Positions 11,358 through 22,565 of a stretch of 64,000 nucleotides of DNA are shown here, in pieces. The stretch is taken from the NCBI GenBank assembly GCA_024752435.1, contig CP103034.1:1766137-1830136 (forward strand), in the 5' to 3' direction. How positions within the stretch are numbered: the stretch's first letter is position 1; the number at the start of each line of letters is the position of its first letter. Under the pieces are notes generated by a model that worked only from the letters and a program-made list of their open reading frames with translations, was not told the origin of the DNA and made no database searches. Made by a program: the position numbers and the translations under genes. The DNA is from Allantophomopsis cytisporea (taxonomy: Eukaryota; Ascomycota; Leotiomycetes; Phacidiales; Phacidiaceae).

Positions 11358-13415
11358 CTACCACCAAGAAGATTGTCCACCTGGTCCGCTGGGGTTACCA
11401 TATCCACCGCCACCGTATCCACCACCGCCGCCGGAGCTTCCACCGTAGGATGGGGCACCGCCGTAGGCAGCCTGTGGTGGTGGGCCACCGAAACCACCTC
11501 CGTAGGCTGGGGCTGGGGCACCGCCGAAACCACCACCGCCGCCTCCGTAAGATGGAGCACCACCACCACCACCTCCGAACTTACGGAAATCGCGGTTGGC
11601 AGCACCACCACGGCCACGTCCACCCCCAGAGCGTCCACCTCCGCGTCCGCCACCGAAGCCAGCACCCTCACGAGCGATGTTCTCGAGGAAAGCTGGAACC
11701 TCCTGGTTGGCTTCCTTGAGAAGCTCAAGAAGATCACGGACAACACCACGGTTACCACGGTTGAAGAAGGCAGTGGCAACACCAGTGTTACCGGCACGAC
11801 CAGTACGACCGATTCTGTGGACGTAGTCATCAATGTCGGTTGGAAGATCGTAGTTGACAACGTGGGTGACGTTTGGAATATCAAGACCTCTAGCAGCGAC
11901 GGCAGTGGCAACAAGGATTGGGCAACGACCGTTTCTGAACATCTCAAGGGCACGCTCACGCTCACGCTGAGTGCGGTCACCGTGAATGGAGGTAGCTGGG
12001 AAGTTCTGGTTGATCAAGAAGTCGGACAGGGAGTCGGCCATACGCTTAGTCTCAACGAAGATCAAAGTAAGACCAGCACCGTGGGTGTGGAGGATGTCGA
12101 GGAGAACGGAGCGCTTGTCCATATCCTCAACGTATTCGACCTTCTGGGTGATGTTCTCAGAGGTGGAACCAACACGTCCGACAGACAAGAAAATGTAGTC
12201 CTTCAAGAAATCTCTGGCGAGCATCTGGATGTCGCGTGGGAAGGTGGCGGAAAACATGAGAGTTTGACGGTTCTGGACGTTTGGCATATCCTCACCCTCA
12301 ACGATTCTTCTGATTTGTGGCTCGAAACCCATGTCCAACATGCGATCAGCCTCATCGAGCACCAAGTACTTGATGTTCTGGAGGGAGATACGACCACGCT
12401 CGATCAAGTCGACAAGACGACCTGGAGTAGCAACGAGGAGATCACATCCACGCTCGATCTGGCGGAGTTGGGAACCAATATCGGCACCACCGTAGACGAC
12501 ACATGGGCGGACCCAGGATCTGTAGGCAAACTTGCGGGACTCCTCGTAGATTTGGGAGACCAACTCACGGGTTGGGGCCAAGATAAGGGAGGTTGGGTAG
12601 GCCTTGCGTTGACGACCAAAGTTGCCGCCAGCAGCTGGGGTGGCAGAAGGACCGTTGATGAAAGCCTGGGAGAGGATGGGGAACAAGAAACCACCAGTCT
12701 TTCCGGAACCGGTCTGAGCACAAGCCATCAAGTCACGGCCACCCATGACAATTGGAATGGAGTACTTCTGGACTGGGGTTGGGACCTTGTAGTGAGCGAG
12801 CTCGATGTTGCGGATAAGGTGGTCATCAAGAGGTGGGTTGGTGAACTTGTTGACTGGCTCTGGGACGTCCTGTCCGGAAGCCTCGACTGGAATGTCGTCG
12901 TACTTCTCGAAGTTGATACCGGTCTGTTGCTTGCTTGGGTCGTCGGCGATACCGAAAAGTTCGCGCTCGACACGTGGGTTGGCTGGACCGGCGATGTGCT
13001 TGCCATCCTTCCAGGAACCGTCACCCCCACCACGAGCAGCACCACCACCGCCACCACCAGCGTGTGGGTTACCGTATGCGTTTGGGTTGAAGCTACCAGA
13101 GTGTCCACCGCCAGACTTGTCCCATCCACCACGACCGCCGCCACCAGAGTGACCACCGCGCGGGGTGAAGTCTGGAGCGTTAGCCCAGTTGCCACCGGCA
13201 GGAGGAGCAGCACTGTGGAAAAAAAGAGTCAGTATCGTGTCACGAACAGTCAGAAGATCATGAGGATTGACTTACCCAGCTGGCCCAGCCCACGCGCTGC
13301 CGTTCATTCCACCTGGAGCGCCACCTGCTGGACGCGGCTGACCTCGCATGTGAGGTGGAATGTAGGAAGAGCGAACGTTGAGGTTCGCCATGTTGTTGTG
13401 AAGTTCGTCCGCCAT
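11358..13415 (-). CDS. DED1: ATP-dependent DEAD-box RNA helicase Ded1
   Basis: Two exons, 13276-13415 and 11358-13212, with a 63 bp intron (13213-13275); the spliced product is 664 residues. The N-terminus has the eIF4E/eIF4F-binding type motif SSYIPPHMRG and an Arg/Gly-rich stretch. The helicase core has the Q motif around PTPVQKYSIPIV, motif I AQTGSGKT (212-219), motif Ia APTRELVSQIYEE, motif II DEAD (333-336), motif III SAT (368-370), and motif VI HRIGRTGRAG. The C-terminus is Gly-rich and ends in a QSSWW sequence, as Ded1/DDX3 proteins do. Ded1 unwinds mRNA leaders during cytoplasmic translation initiation. Codon use is strongly biased (few synonymous choices, GGT/GCC/AAG), so high expression is expected. 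The long antisense ORF over this gene is a shadow of that bias. Confidence 0.97.
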
Positions 13416-13980
13416 ATTGGGAGAGGATGGAGGATGATGATCAGGGTTATTTGGAGTTATTGGAGTTGTTGTTGTTGTTGTTGTTGTGAAGAGGAAAGTT
13501 TGGGGTATATTTGAGACAACGTAGAGACCGTGTGGATTTTTTCTGAGGAAAATCTAAAACGCGACGATCGGAAACGGGGTATTAAGTGAAGAACCTGTGA
13601 AAGAGTCTTCTTCTCTATTTGGGGATTTGCGTCGATGTATAAAACGCACTTGTATCTTCCTGAATGATGCAGAAAGAAAGAAAGTACGAAAAACAAAGGA
13701 TGGAGAAGAGTTTGTATGAAGGTGGGTGATTTGTGTGTGGGGGGGGGGGAGTTTTTGTGAATATTTTTTTGAGAGAGAAGGGAGTGAGGGATGTTGATTG
13801 TGAGAGGATGGCGAGGGAGAGAGAGAGAGAGAGAGAGAAGTAGGTGTGTTTTGGGGAATTCTCAGGGTTTTTCTGCGGGTACGTGTAGAGGGTTGGCAGT
13901 AGTACGAGCAGGTGGTGGCTGTAGCATGGAGGCGTCGTAGCCTGAGGCAGCCATTCAGCGCGAAAACCGGCATTTTGACT
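13416..13980 (-). promoter_or_regulatory. Ded1 upstream region with simple repeats
   Basis: The region directly upstream of the Ded1 start carries a CAA run read on the minus strand (13465-13487), a poly-G tract near 13740-13750 and a GA run (13817-13838). Low-complexity pyrimidine and CAA leaders are common in 5' UTRs of well translated fungal mRNAs, so I read this as 5' UTR plus promoter. A 139-codon ORF (13554-13973) has low-complexity content and is probably not coding. Confidence 0.45.
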
Positions 13981-14475
13981 CTTTTGCCTCGATTTTCACT
14001 CGATTTTCGCCATTTGTGCGCTTAGCGTTGAAAAGTTTCAGTCATAGAGGCGAAAAGCACGGAGTCGATGGAGTCGCTGCAGTCAAGACATGGTTTGACT
14101 GGAGCATTTATGCCTTAGCGCCTGATGAATGTGGTAAGGTAGCTCACCGTAAGCTCCAGATTCTGGTGGTTGAGTCGAGTTGAGTCGAGTTGAGTACTGA
14201 TGGTCCAAGACCAGGTTGAGCTTATCGGCCGAATCCATCGCCGCCCAATTGCGGAGTGCGGACGAGAGAGATGATACTCATACGCTGAAAGTTTCTTTTC
14301 TTCAACTGACTTCCTTTTCGTGCCTTACGTAGTGCAGTCGCTACTTTCACTTGACTTCAGTGCGTGGATTGTAAAGCCGTCAAATACTTTCTATGTAGAT
14401 GTGGAGAGAATTCCCCGTCACTGCCCGTCGAGTACTGTACTGTACTTGACACTCTGGTACTCCAGTAGAATACGG

Positions 14476-14518
14476 AAGTAGTAGTAGTGGTGGTAGTAGT
14501 AGTGGTGGTGGTAGTAGA
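14476..14518. repeat. Trinucleotide repeat GTA/GTG
   Basis: Interspersed GTA and GTG units in tandem over about 43 bp, directly readable in the sequence. Confidence 0.85.
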
Positions 14519-14696
14519 GTACGTACCCCATATCAATATTCATCCATAACCCTCGACCTCACTCAACCCTTGATCAAAAGATATGGAAGCAGAGATGCGA
14601 TAGTCTTGAAATGCTGGAGTCGAGTCGTGAGGAATTTGGAGAACTCCCCTGCCGACCTTACTACGTACAAGGTTACTCGACTTGAGACCCAACGTG

Positions 14697-14733
14697 CATG
14701 TTCATGTTCATGCTCATGCTCGTGCTCGTGCTC
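14697..14733. repeat. Hexamer repeat CATGTT to CGTGCT
   Basis: Six imperfect hexamer units shift gradually from CATGTT through CATGCT to CGTGCT, by A-to-G and T-to-C steps. It reads as Cys/Ser on one strand and His/Glu on the other, but no gene is supported. Confidence 0.8.
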
Positions 14734-15798
14734 GACTCTCGGCCTGCTGAAAGTCAAAGAAAGAGTCATCGCATCCTTCCAACCAAAGTCACAGGCTGAC
14801 ACAGATACTCCATACTTGTTCTCTGTACCCTGCAAGACTTGTCTCTAGAGTCCTTCACCTCAACCTGACCAGTAATGTACATTACTGTATCCATCATTGG
14901 AGATTGAATGCTCACCAGTCCATTTGAACTACCATTTATCAAGACATGCTCACATGTATGTATTCAGTGTGTTTCCGAAATACTGGACTTCTGTGGTTGC
15001 ACAGAAACACAAGTATCGGCACCGGAGTTCTACGTAGGTTCCAGAAAAACGCCTCTGGTGACGGAGCTAGGTACTCACGGCATATGATTAAATATATTTT
15101 GCTTTTTTCATGTGCGTGGCTGTGAGCACCATGAACAGTCGTATCAAGGTCTGTAATACAGGCGTAATCCAGATGATGTGAACTTGTGATTATTCATGGT
15201 GATACGAGACTTGGTTGATATCCTAATACTATTATTATATTACTATCAAATCGCCAATATTTGGAGATTCAATGAAAATTATTATAATGTTGACCATGAC
15301 GAACAACACAATATCACGAGAACACCTACTTTGATAGCATGTATGCGGACATGTATTTTGATATATGCACAATGTACGTCCTCAAAATCAGGGACATCAC
15401 CGTTTGATCTGTTGGGCACGTGATGACCATTGGTTTATCGATTAATCAAATATGCTGGTCTCGACCCCTCCTTGCAAAAGCGAATTATGAGGAAATCGAG
15501 GCCGCTTCTCAAGGATGAGATTTTGGATTGCGGGGTGATCGTGGGAGAAGTATATATGTACTCCAGCTTGACTTGGTCATACAAAGTAGCGTCGGAAAGA
15601 CATTCATATGCACATGCTTGGTATATCTAAGCATAAATACACCCGACGATCCGAACCCATCGCAGCAGTAGAGCACGTACTTCATCGGCCTATCAGATCT
15701 TCAAAGTAGGTATCATGACCCATTCCGTTTTATGCTATAGTACAATCATCGCTCAAAGAAAATCATAAACCGGTATTGTTGAATACCAGCGTGTCTAT

Positions 15799-16608
15799 TT
15801 ACGGACACTTGACAACACTGTCATCCTCATATTCAACCTCCTTGATACCTTCCTTGGTCACGACTTTAACCAACATGCCCTTGAAATCAATCGGAAGACG
15901 TCTCTTCAACTCATCCGTACACATTCTCAAGATCTTCAATCCTTGCTCATAATCGATGTCCGGGTGGTGGTGTTTGTCAAGAATGGAGAGACAGTAGTAC
16001 CTGGTTTCTGTTAGTTATTTGCCTTGCCAGTAAAAGAATATTTACACCGAAGACGAGAGTTGGAAGTCCTTACTGTGCGTAACCATGAGCAGCATATGGT
16101 AATGGAGCCAACGAAGCCAGATAGTCCAACCAGTACAAGCTTGGCTGCTCAGTGATAGGATCAACACCACCCAGCAACAAGTTGACGTTATATGGCTTTC
16201 GGGATCGTAAAGACGAAGCGAGTTCACCACGGACAAAGTGAGCCATGGCCGAAGGGGAAAGATCGTTGCCGTTGCGCATGGAATAAAGTTGAGCGTTGGC
16301 TTGCACGTATTCGGCGAATTGGACTGGATGAGGTCACAATTAGTGATTGTTGATCGGAAAGTGCTTGAGAGATATATTGAAGCAACATACTTGTGTCTCC
16401 AGCTTCACCAGTGAATGCCATCAGGGTCTGCTTGTTCAACTGTCTCGTCTTGTCATCGGAAGCCTTGAGGATAGTAGCACCTCTCATAGCAGCCTTTGAG
16501 GCGGCGATGAGGGTGAAGTCCTTCCCAGTAATTCCAAGTAAGACCTCCCTATCGATACGTTAGCAAAGCGATGCGCATATTTGCAACTGAATGTGAAAGG
16601 ACATACAT
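15799..16608 (-). CDS. PRE1: Proteasome subunit beta type-4 (Pre1/PSMB2 family)
   Basis: Four exons: 16607-16608, 16391-16548, 16074-16323 and 15799-16000, giving 203 residues. The product begins MEVLLGITGKDF, as fungal beta-4 subunits do, contains FTGEAGDT joined to IQFAEYVQANAQ across intron 2, then SMRNGNDLSP, KPYNVNLLLGGVDP and YAAHGYAQYYCLSILDKHHH. This is a non-catalytic beta subunit of the 20S core (no N-terminal Thr), cytosol and nucleus. The start codon itself is split: exon 1 supplies only AT before a GTATGT donor, and the G comes from exon 2 after a 58 bp intron (16549-16606). Introns 2 and 3 are 16324-16390 and 16001-16073. The gene is divergent from Rrp9 at 282 bp. Confidence 0.95.
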
Positions 16609-16890
16609 TTTGTAAGCTGTTGATGAGGAGAAAGGTATTCGTAGTAAGTCGTTATGCAAGCTCGAGCTCACGCACGATGTAGCTATCACACAGCAACGCA
16701 CGCGTAGCACAGCTGCCTCATACATCGGCCCATCAATAATCCGTGAATGCCTGGCAGCCTGACAACTGCCAGCCAAATTTCACCCGACGAAATAATATTT
16801 TTGGTGCCCGCAGCATTTGAAAATCAAAAAGTCAAGGCGAACTGCTCACACGCGCCAACACATATATTGATTGAAGGCACTCGACAAGTC
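16609..16890. promoter_or_regulatory. Bidirectional promoter between proteasome beta-4 and Rrp9
   Basis: The two start codons are divergent and 282 bp apart, so this interval must hold both promoters and 5' UTRs. I see no proteasome-associated control element that I can name with confidence. An in-frame ATG for Rrp9 at 16747 lies within it but would add an atypical N-terminus. Confidence 0.6.
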
Positions 16891-18570
16891 ATGTCTTCAT
16901 TCTTCACCATCCCCGGCGCTCAGAAAAAGCGCAAGAGAACGGATGCCGCAGCACCTCCAAAAAAACGAGTCGCAGCCACTACCACCAAGCCTTCGAAGCC
17001 TGCCCGACAGAACAAGGCACCTGAACGCGATGAAGAAATTTCCGGCAGCGAAAGTGACTCCGATGACGGTCCCAGGCCAATAGATGAGTCTGAGGAAGAA
17101 GATGGGTCGGAATCGGAAGCCGAAGACGAAACCGCTGCAGAGCGTAGATTACGGCTTGCGGAGAGATACTTGGATAATATTCGCGAGGAGGTCGACGAAG
17201 TGGGGTTCGACGCTGAGGACATTGATCGAGATCTGATTGCAGAACGATTGGAGGAGGATGTAGCCGAGTCAAAAGGCAGGATTTATCGTGCTCTGGCAGA
17301 ACAATTGGAGTTTGGGATTGCAAGCAGCGCAAAATTCCGGTGCGACAGCCACACTATTACTGGCATAGCGACTTGCGCACCATACGCATATACCGTCAGC
17401 AAAGACTTATGGCTACATAAATGGCGCATCCAGGAACTGCCAGAGAAGCAGGTGAAGAAGAATGCGAAGGGCAAGAAGATGAAGAAACAACCACCGCCGA
17501 AACGAAGACCTGAAGTTGTTAAGAGTGTACGAGGAAACAAGAACAATTCAAAGGACAATGGTTACAAAGGGCATGTGGACTCTATTCTTTGTGTTGCTGC
17601 TTCTGAAGACGGCAAGTTCGTGGTCACAGGTGGAAGAGATAGAAGGATAGTGGTCTGGGATGCCAACACTCTCGAGCCTTTACGAGTATTTGGTCAACAC
17701 CGAGACTCCGTGACCGGTCTTGCATTCCGTCGAGGTACAAATCAACTCTACTCCAGCAGCAAGGACAGAACGATCAAGATATGGAGTCTTAACGAATTAG
17801 CATACGTCGAAACACTTTTCGGTCACCAAGATGAGGTTGTGGACATTGCAGCTCTTGCTCAGGAACGCTGTATTTCCGTTGGAGCACGCGACAGAACAGC
17901 ACGTTTATGGAAGGTTGTTGAGGAGACTCAGCTTGTCTTCCGCGGTGGTGGAGGTGAGAAGAAACGAGTCACTGGACCTAGGGTGTTGGAGGGAAGCATG
18001 GATCGAGTTGCCATGATAGACGAAGAAATGTTCATTACTGGTGGTGATAATGGATCTATATCGCTGTGGGTCACGCACAAGAAGAAACCAATCTACACAC
18101 TCAGCCAAGCACATGGCATTGAAGAGCCAATGACCGCCGAGGAGGTTTCAGCGGAGGCACATCCAGACGAGAAAGTTGTACCAGCGCCGCAGCCAAGATG
18201 GATTACGGCCCTCAAGACGATCCCTTACTCCGACGTCATCCTCAGTGGGAGCTGGGACGGTTCTCTGCGTGCCTGGAAGGTCAGTGAGGACCGAAAGAAG
18301 ATTGAGTCTGTAGGGATCGTAGGTTCTATTCCCGTCTCAGAGGTGGTGAATGAAGATGGTGGTCGGGAAATAAAGGGCGTGATTAATGACATAGCCGTTT
18401 TTGAACGGGGAGATAGAGGTAAGGAGGGGGTGTGTATTGTATGTGCTGTTGGCAAGGAGCATAGATTCGGGAGATGGATACAAAAGGCGGGGAAGAATTG
18501 CTCGGTGGTGTTCGAGGTTCCGAGAGTCGCAGTTTCTAAGAAGGTTGCCCAGCAAGATGAGCAAGAATAG
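16891..18570 (+). CDS. RRP9: U3 snoRNP WD40 protein Rrp9 (U3-55K)
   Basis: Single exon of 559 residues from ATG 16891 (MSSFFTIPG). The N-terminal 130 residues are basic then highly acidic with Ser-Glu-Asp runs, as in Rrp9. Next comes the conserved ETAAERRLRLAERYLD and a DRDLIAERL segment. A WD40 propeller follows, with visible blades including GHVDSILCVAASEDGKFVVT, GGRDRRIVVWD, SSKDRTIKIWSL, GARDRTARLWKV, and SGSWDGSLRAWKV. Rrp9 binds U3 snoRNA box B/C in the nucleolus and is needed for early pre-rRNA cleavages to 18S rRNA. The in-frame ATG at 16747 would add 48 non-conserved residues, so I prefer 16891. It is convergent with the Sfk1-like gene downstream. Confidence 0.93.
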   Translation: MSSFFTIPGAQKKRKRTDAAAPPKKRVAATTTKPSKPARQNKAPERDEEISGSESDSDDGPRPIDESEEEDGSESEAEDETAAERRLRLAERYLDNIREEVDEVGFDAEDIDRDLIAERLEEDVAESKGRIYRALAEQLEFGIASSAKFRCDSHTITGIATCAPYAYTVSKDLWLHKWRIQELPEKQVKKNAKGKKMKKQPPPKRRPEVVKSVRGNKNNSKDNGYKGHVDSILCVAASEDGKFVVTGGRDRRIVVWDANTLEPLRVFGQHRDSVTGLAFRRGTNQLYSSSKDRTIKIWSLNELAYVETLFGHQDEVVDIAALAQERCISVGARDRTARLWKVVEETQLVFRGGGGEKKRVTGPRVLEGSMDRVAMIDEEMFITGGDNGSISLWVTHKKKPIYTLSQAHGIEEPMTAEEVSAEAHPDEKVVPAPQPRWITALKTIPYSDVILSGSWDGSLRAWKVSEDRKKIESVGIVGSIPVSEVVNEDGGREIKGVINDIAVFERGDRGKEGVCIVCAVGKEHRFGRWIQKAGKNCSVVFEVPRVAVSKKVAQQDEQE

Positions 18571-18928
18571 GCATGAAAAACGGGATCGTTTGTAAAAGGC
18601 ATCGACCAAGGAGTTGAGCGGCATTTTGGCGGAGTTAGGGATTTTTCCTCCCTTATTTTAAATGAATATATTGTTGAACTTCACCGCCACAAACCATTTC
18701 AATGAGTTCCACGAGTGAAATCAACTTGAAGCATATGAACATGATGTTTTTAGAAATCAACTTTTGATATCCTAGGGGTATATTCATCTAATTAAGTGTG
18801 TCGCAATATAGCGTACAGTGTGATCCCCAACGCCAAACATCATTATGGTGACAAAAGAAAAGGTCATATCACATATTCACACAGGGGTTCTCTGCACTCC
18901 CAACCCGATACAACCAGAATTACACGAC

Positions 18929-19871
18929 TTAGAAATTGTGTGCGACTCCCTGACCTTGCTTGTACTTCACGTTGTTGACAGTACGGGACTGCTCATCGGG
19001 GTTCGTCAAAGTACGCTGGCTTCCCTCTCTGACATGACCATCGTTGGCCTCCAACTGCATCTCGGTCTCATTGCTGGTGAAGTGCTTGGTATGCACGGCT
19101 GGGACGAGGTCGACGAAGAAGCTGGCCACGTAGAATGTGAAGACAAATGAGACGGCCCACTCAAGGACAGCGGCAGCATTGTATGCAGAGCGGAAGTTGC
19201 AGACAGCAAAAGCTAGATTCAATGTTAGTAATGGACTTGATTGGCACGATTGTAGAGTGTGCATACCAATAGCAAGGGCAACTTCAACCAAGATAAAGAC
19301 AAGCTTAATCCAGAAGCTGGCTCTCAGGACGCGATGCTCGCGGAAGTGAATCCCGAGGCGCTGATACTCGGCGCAAATGCAGATGGCAGACACAACGTAG
19401 CCGACAATGAAGAGTAGGAGGAAAACATCGTGAAGACGTGGGTGTCTGAGGGTATCGAAGATACTCAGAAGAATGAGCCCGGCAGTTCCAATGGCAGCGA
19501 AAACGAGCGAGATTCCCGACAAGACCTTCTCAGCCGTGGTGGTGTTCTTCGCCAAGCGGCCGTTGTGTCGGAGCCAGCGCTCCGAGAGGAAGGACAGGTC
19601 CAAGAAGACGGTTGTCACACAGGATCCTGCGATGAAGAGGGGTTTGAGCGATTGTGCGCCAACATCACTGATGTATGCGATGTGTTGGTTAGGTTCCATC
19701 GATGCGTAATGAGGTTTTCCTGTCGAGGTCCAGTGGATGAGGAGACCCATTAACATTCCCACCCAACAAAGGGAGGAGATGACTGGGAAGACCTGCGATT
19801 AGTGTTAGAATTGATGTTCAAATTGAGAAGGCTATCAATACAATACATACCCAGTATGATACGCCCCACAT
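18929..19871 (-). CDS. Sfk1/Frag1/DRAM-family multispanning membrane protein
   Basis: Three exons: 19851-19871, 19267-19792 and 18929-19212, giving 276 residues. It begins MWGVSYWVFPVISSLCW, which is the start of Frag1/DRAM/Sfk1 proteins. Five or six hydrophobic segments are visible, for example VLSGISLVFAAIGTAGLILL, VFLLLFIVGYVVSAICICAE and WIKLVFILVEVALAIAF. The C-terminal 50 residues are hydrophilic and probably cytosolic. Yeast Sfk1 acts at the plasma membrane with the PI 4-kinase Stt4 and in phospholipid asymmetry; that role is inferred by family. Intron 1 is 58 bp (19793-19850). Intron 2 (19213-19266) is 54 bp, a multiple of three with no stop, so a naive ORF reads through it; it has an ACTAAC branch site and GTATGC donor. 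Confidence 0.82.
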
Positions 19872-21325
19872 TCTGATCTGGTGGAGGTTTGTGTTGTGGT
19901 ATTAGTTTGCAGAGTAAAGAGGTCGAGGAATTCAATCCGCTCGTTTTGCAGATTGTATGAGGGTCGGGTCACACAACAGTAGTAACTATTGATGAGGATG
20001 GAATCAGAATCAAAGTGAATAATACGAAAGCGAGGGAACAACGCCGATTGCTTCAATATAAAGAAAAGGACTAACAACACTAACAAATCCTTCTTCTCCA
20101 ATACTTGTACGTAGAGTAGTAGGTCATCACACAGCACCCAGCACCCAGCACCCAGCACACCTCACACCTCACACAGCCTCTAGAGACTGCGCGGTCTGCG
20201 TGGTGGTGTGCACTTCCACTTCACTCCACCCAGTCATGACTCGAGCCATAGGAGAGTCCTGCGTACATAGTACGGTCGTCAAGTGCAGCACTGGCATTGC
20301 ATCAGTGAGGAGAGTAAGGAACACATCCATCTCACTAGACTATGACCTCATCAACGTCCCTTTCATTCCCCGGCTCAGGCCCACTTGCTGTGTATTGCGT
20401 CGTAAATAAATCTTCGCGGTGACGAATGGACTTCAGGCGTAAGGGCCGACTTACAAAGCGACTTGTAGGGATCATCTGTCGCGTATAGGCAGATAAAGTT
20501 AGCAATTCCGTCTGCCAAGTTTATAAGCGGACTTGGGGGCGTCGATCGGAGGTTGAATGAGAGCGACGAACGAGAACGGCACCACTAGAGCCGGAGGCTC
20601 TGATGCAATGCACGTGACCCCTTTGAGCGCGCATGTCCGACGGATGAAGGAGGATTTGGACGATTTTAAAGGAAACACATGACATCATGTTATAGTGTGT
20701 TCGTGAACCTCGGCTTTGAAATTATCAAATCCTTTTTCCTCCGCAAATATAGCGAAAATGAGAACAAGTTATGGTTACGAATTTTCAAAGTTACATTGCT
20801 GGCTGTTCCTGAAAATCACACCAATCGGATCTCATGGATATACACATTCTGTACAACATGGGAAGGAAAGTAACATGACACAGCATGGAACATATGAACT
20901 AATTCCAAGTAAAAAAACAACAACAACAACATATAAAATCGAAGACCCTCCGGAATCTGAATAACAAACTTTGACTATCGAATTAGCTATATCATTAGAC
21001 TCCGATGATACAAGTCCCTGGATTGACGTGGCTCCAAACATCGAATCCACAATGTCATCCTCGTGAAATGCGGACTTGTCATGTACGTACATACCGAAGG
21101 AGTAGTACATAACACAAAATCGCACCCTGGCTGAGACGCCCCATTGATGATTAAACGTCCCGCAAAACAAAAGTCCCCTACGCCGCACGATGATGTACGT
21201 CACGTGATTCAGCCTCGTCCGCCAGCCGAGAAGGCTACGATTCCATCAAACATCACATTCACTCTTGCACGTCCAGACAATATGCAACTTTCCGGATAGC
21301 TCGTGCTTCCTCTCATATTGCCATC
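19872..21325. other. Divergent intergenic region, Sfk1-like and Kin28 promoters
   Basis: About 1.45 kb between two divergent starts. A 7-mer repeat of the type CAGCACC lies at about 20131-20160. Small ORFs in it show no motifs. Confidence 0.5.
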
Positions 21326-22565
21326 ATGGCAGTCTCACCAATGGTTCTGTATCCAGGACCAACAGACAAGAACTCCATCGCAGCGTCAAAACCCTCATCA
21401 GCGCTAGCTGCCCCGAATGGCGCCCCACCACCCTCGACTGTTGCCGATATGGCTGAACAGATGAATGAGATCGAGAAGGCTAAATACGTCAAAGGTGATT
21501 GATACTGGAGCATTGGACCCAAGGTGCGCATGAACTGACTACTCGACAGGCAAGAAACTCGGAGAAGGTACCTACGCCAACGTCTACCTCGGTCACCTCA
21601 AGACGAATTCCTCCCACCTCGTCGCGATAAAGAAGATCAAGATTCAGAAGGAATACAGCGAGGGAATGGCCCCGGATGCAATCCGCGAACTCAAACACTT
21701 ACAAGAGCTCTCTCACCCCAACATCATCTCGCTTCTGTCGGTCTTCTCGTCAAAATCGCAAAACCTCAATCTCGTACTCGAATTCTTACCACTGGGCGAT
21801 CTCGAACAACTCATCAAAGACGTCGAACATATCCGATACGGCGCTGCCGATATAAAAGCGTGGATGGGCATGCTCGGCCGAGCTATTTGGTTTTGTCATG
21901 AAAATTTCGTGCTGCATCGAGATATCAAACCGAACAATTTGCTGATCGCTGCTGACGGCGAGGTCAAGCTTGCCGATTTTGGTCTTGCGAGAAGTTTTGC
22001 AGATCCGTACAGGGTGATGACCAGTAACGTGATTACGAGATGGTACCGTCCACCGGAGTTGCTTTTCGGCGCAAAGCACTATTCCGGCGCTGTCGATATG
22101 TGGTCTGTTGGTCTCGTCTTTGCAGAACTTATTATCCGAATGCCTTACATTGCGGGCGACACTGAGGTCCATCAGGTGAACCTCATCTGTCAGGCGATTG
22201 GAACACCAACGGAAGATAATTGGCCGGGAGTCACAAAGCTGCCAGAATATACAGTGCCGGACCCACCAAATCCCCTGAGACCAAGAGATCAATGGATGGG
22301 CATGTTTGGTACAGCGGGTAGTGAAGGTGTGGATTTGCTGATGAAGATGTTGATTTTGGATCCCAGGAAGAGAATAACCGCACGTCAAGTGCTGGAGCAC
22401 GAATGGTGGAGAGTGGAGCCGCGCCCGACTCGGAAAGAGGAACTACCTAAGAAGGGAGGAGGGGGAGATAAGGTCGGAGAAGACCTTGGTAGAAGACCCG
22501 GAGTAGTAGAGGAAAATGATAGAGGAAAAGGTGTGGCACGAAAGTTGAATTTTGGGGCAATGTAA
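21326..22565 (+). CDS. KIN28: TFIIH cyclin-dependent kinase, Kin28/CDK7-like
   Basis: Two exons, 21326-21494 and 21550-22565 (intron 55 bp), giving 394 residues. A Pro/Ser-rich leader of about 45 residues precedes a complete CDK catalytic domain: Gly loop GEGTYANV (61-68), lysine 84 in VAIKKIKI, the C-helix motif APDAIRELKHLQEL (in place of PSTAIRE), HRDIKPNN with HRD at 179-181, DFG at 199-201, and the T-loop MTSNVITRWYRPPE, where Thr214 is the likely activating site. LLFGAKHYSGAVDMWSVG is typical of Kin28/CDK7. The kinase phosphorylates the RNA polymerase II C-terminal domain as part of TFIIH. A basic tail (KGVARKLNF) follows. The start is chosen because the leader frame splices cleanly into the Gly loop. 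Confidence 0.93.

Larger units (their letters stand above)
13981..15798. other. Gene-free 1.8 kb with several microsatellites
   Basis: No coding signal on either strand. It holds a TTGAGTCGAG repeat (about 14170-14195), a GTA/GTG trinucleotide run (about 14476-14518) and a CATGTT/CATGCT/CGTGCT hexamer run (about 14697-14733). The rest shows nothing I can assign. Confidence 0.5.

Noticed and set aside
11373..13514. 713-codon open frame on the plus strand opposite Ded1
   Set aside because: It is antisense to a confirmed gene. The strong codon bias of Ded1 (few TTA, CTA or TCA codons) leaves the opposite frame open; the translation is Thr/Ser/Val-rich without a family.
14563..14848. Two overlapping ORFs of about 90 codons, one per strand, over the hexamer repeat
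   Set aside because: They are kept open by the simple repeat and have Cys/Ser or His/Glu runs only.
16747..16890. In-frame upstream ATG extending Rrp9 by 48 residues
   Set aside because: The extension is unlike any Rrp9 start as I know the family, and it would occupy the short divergent promoter.
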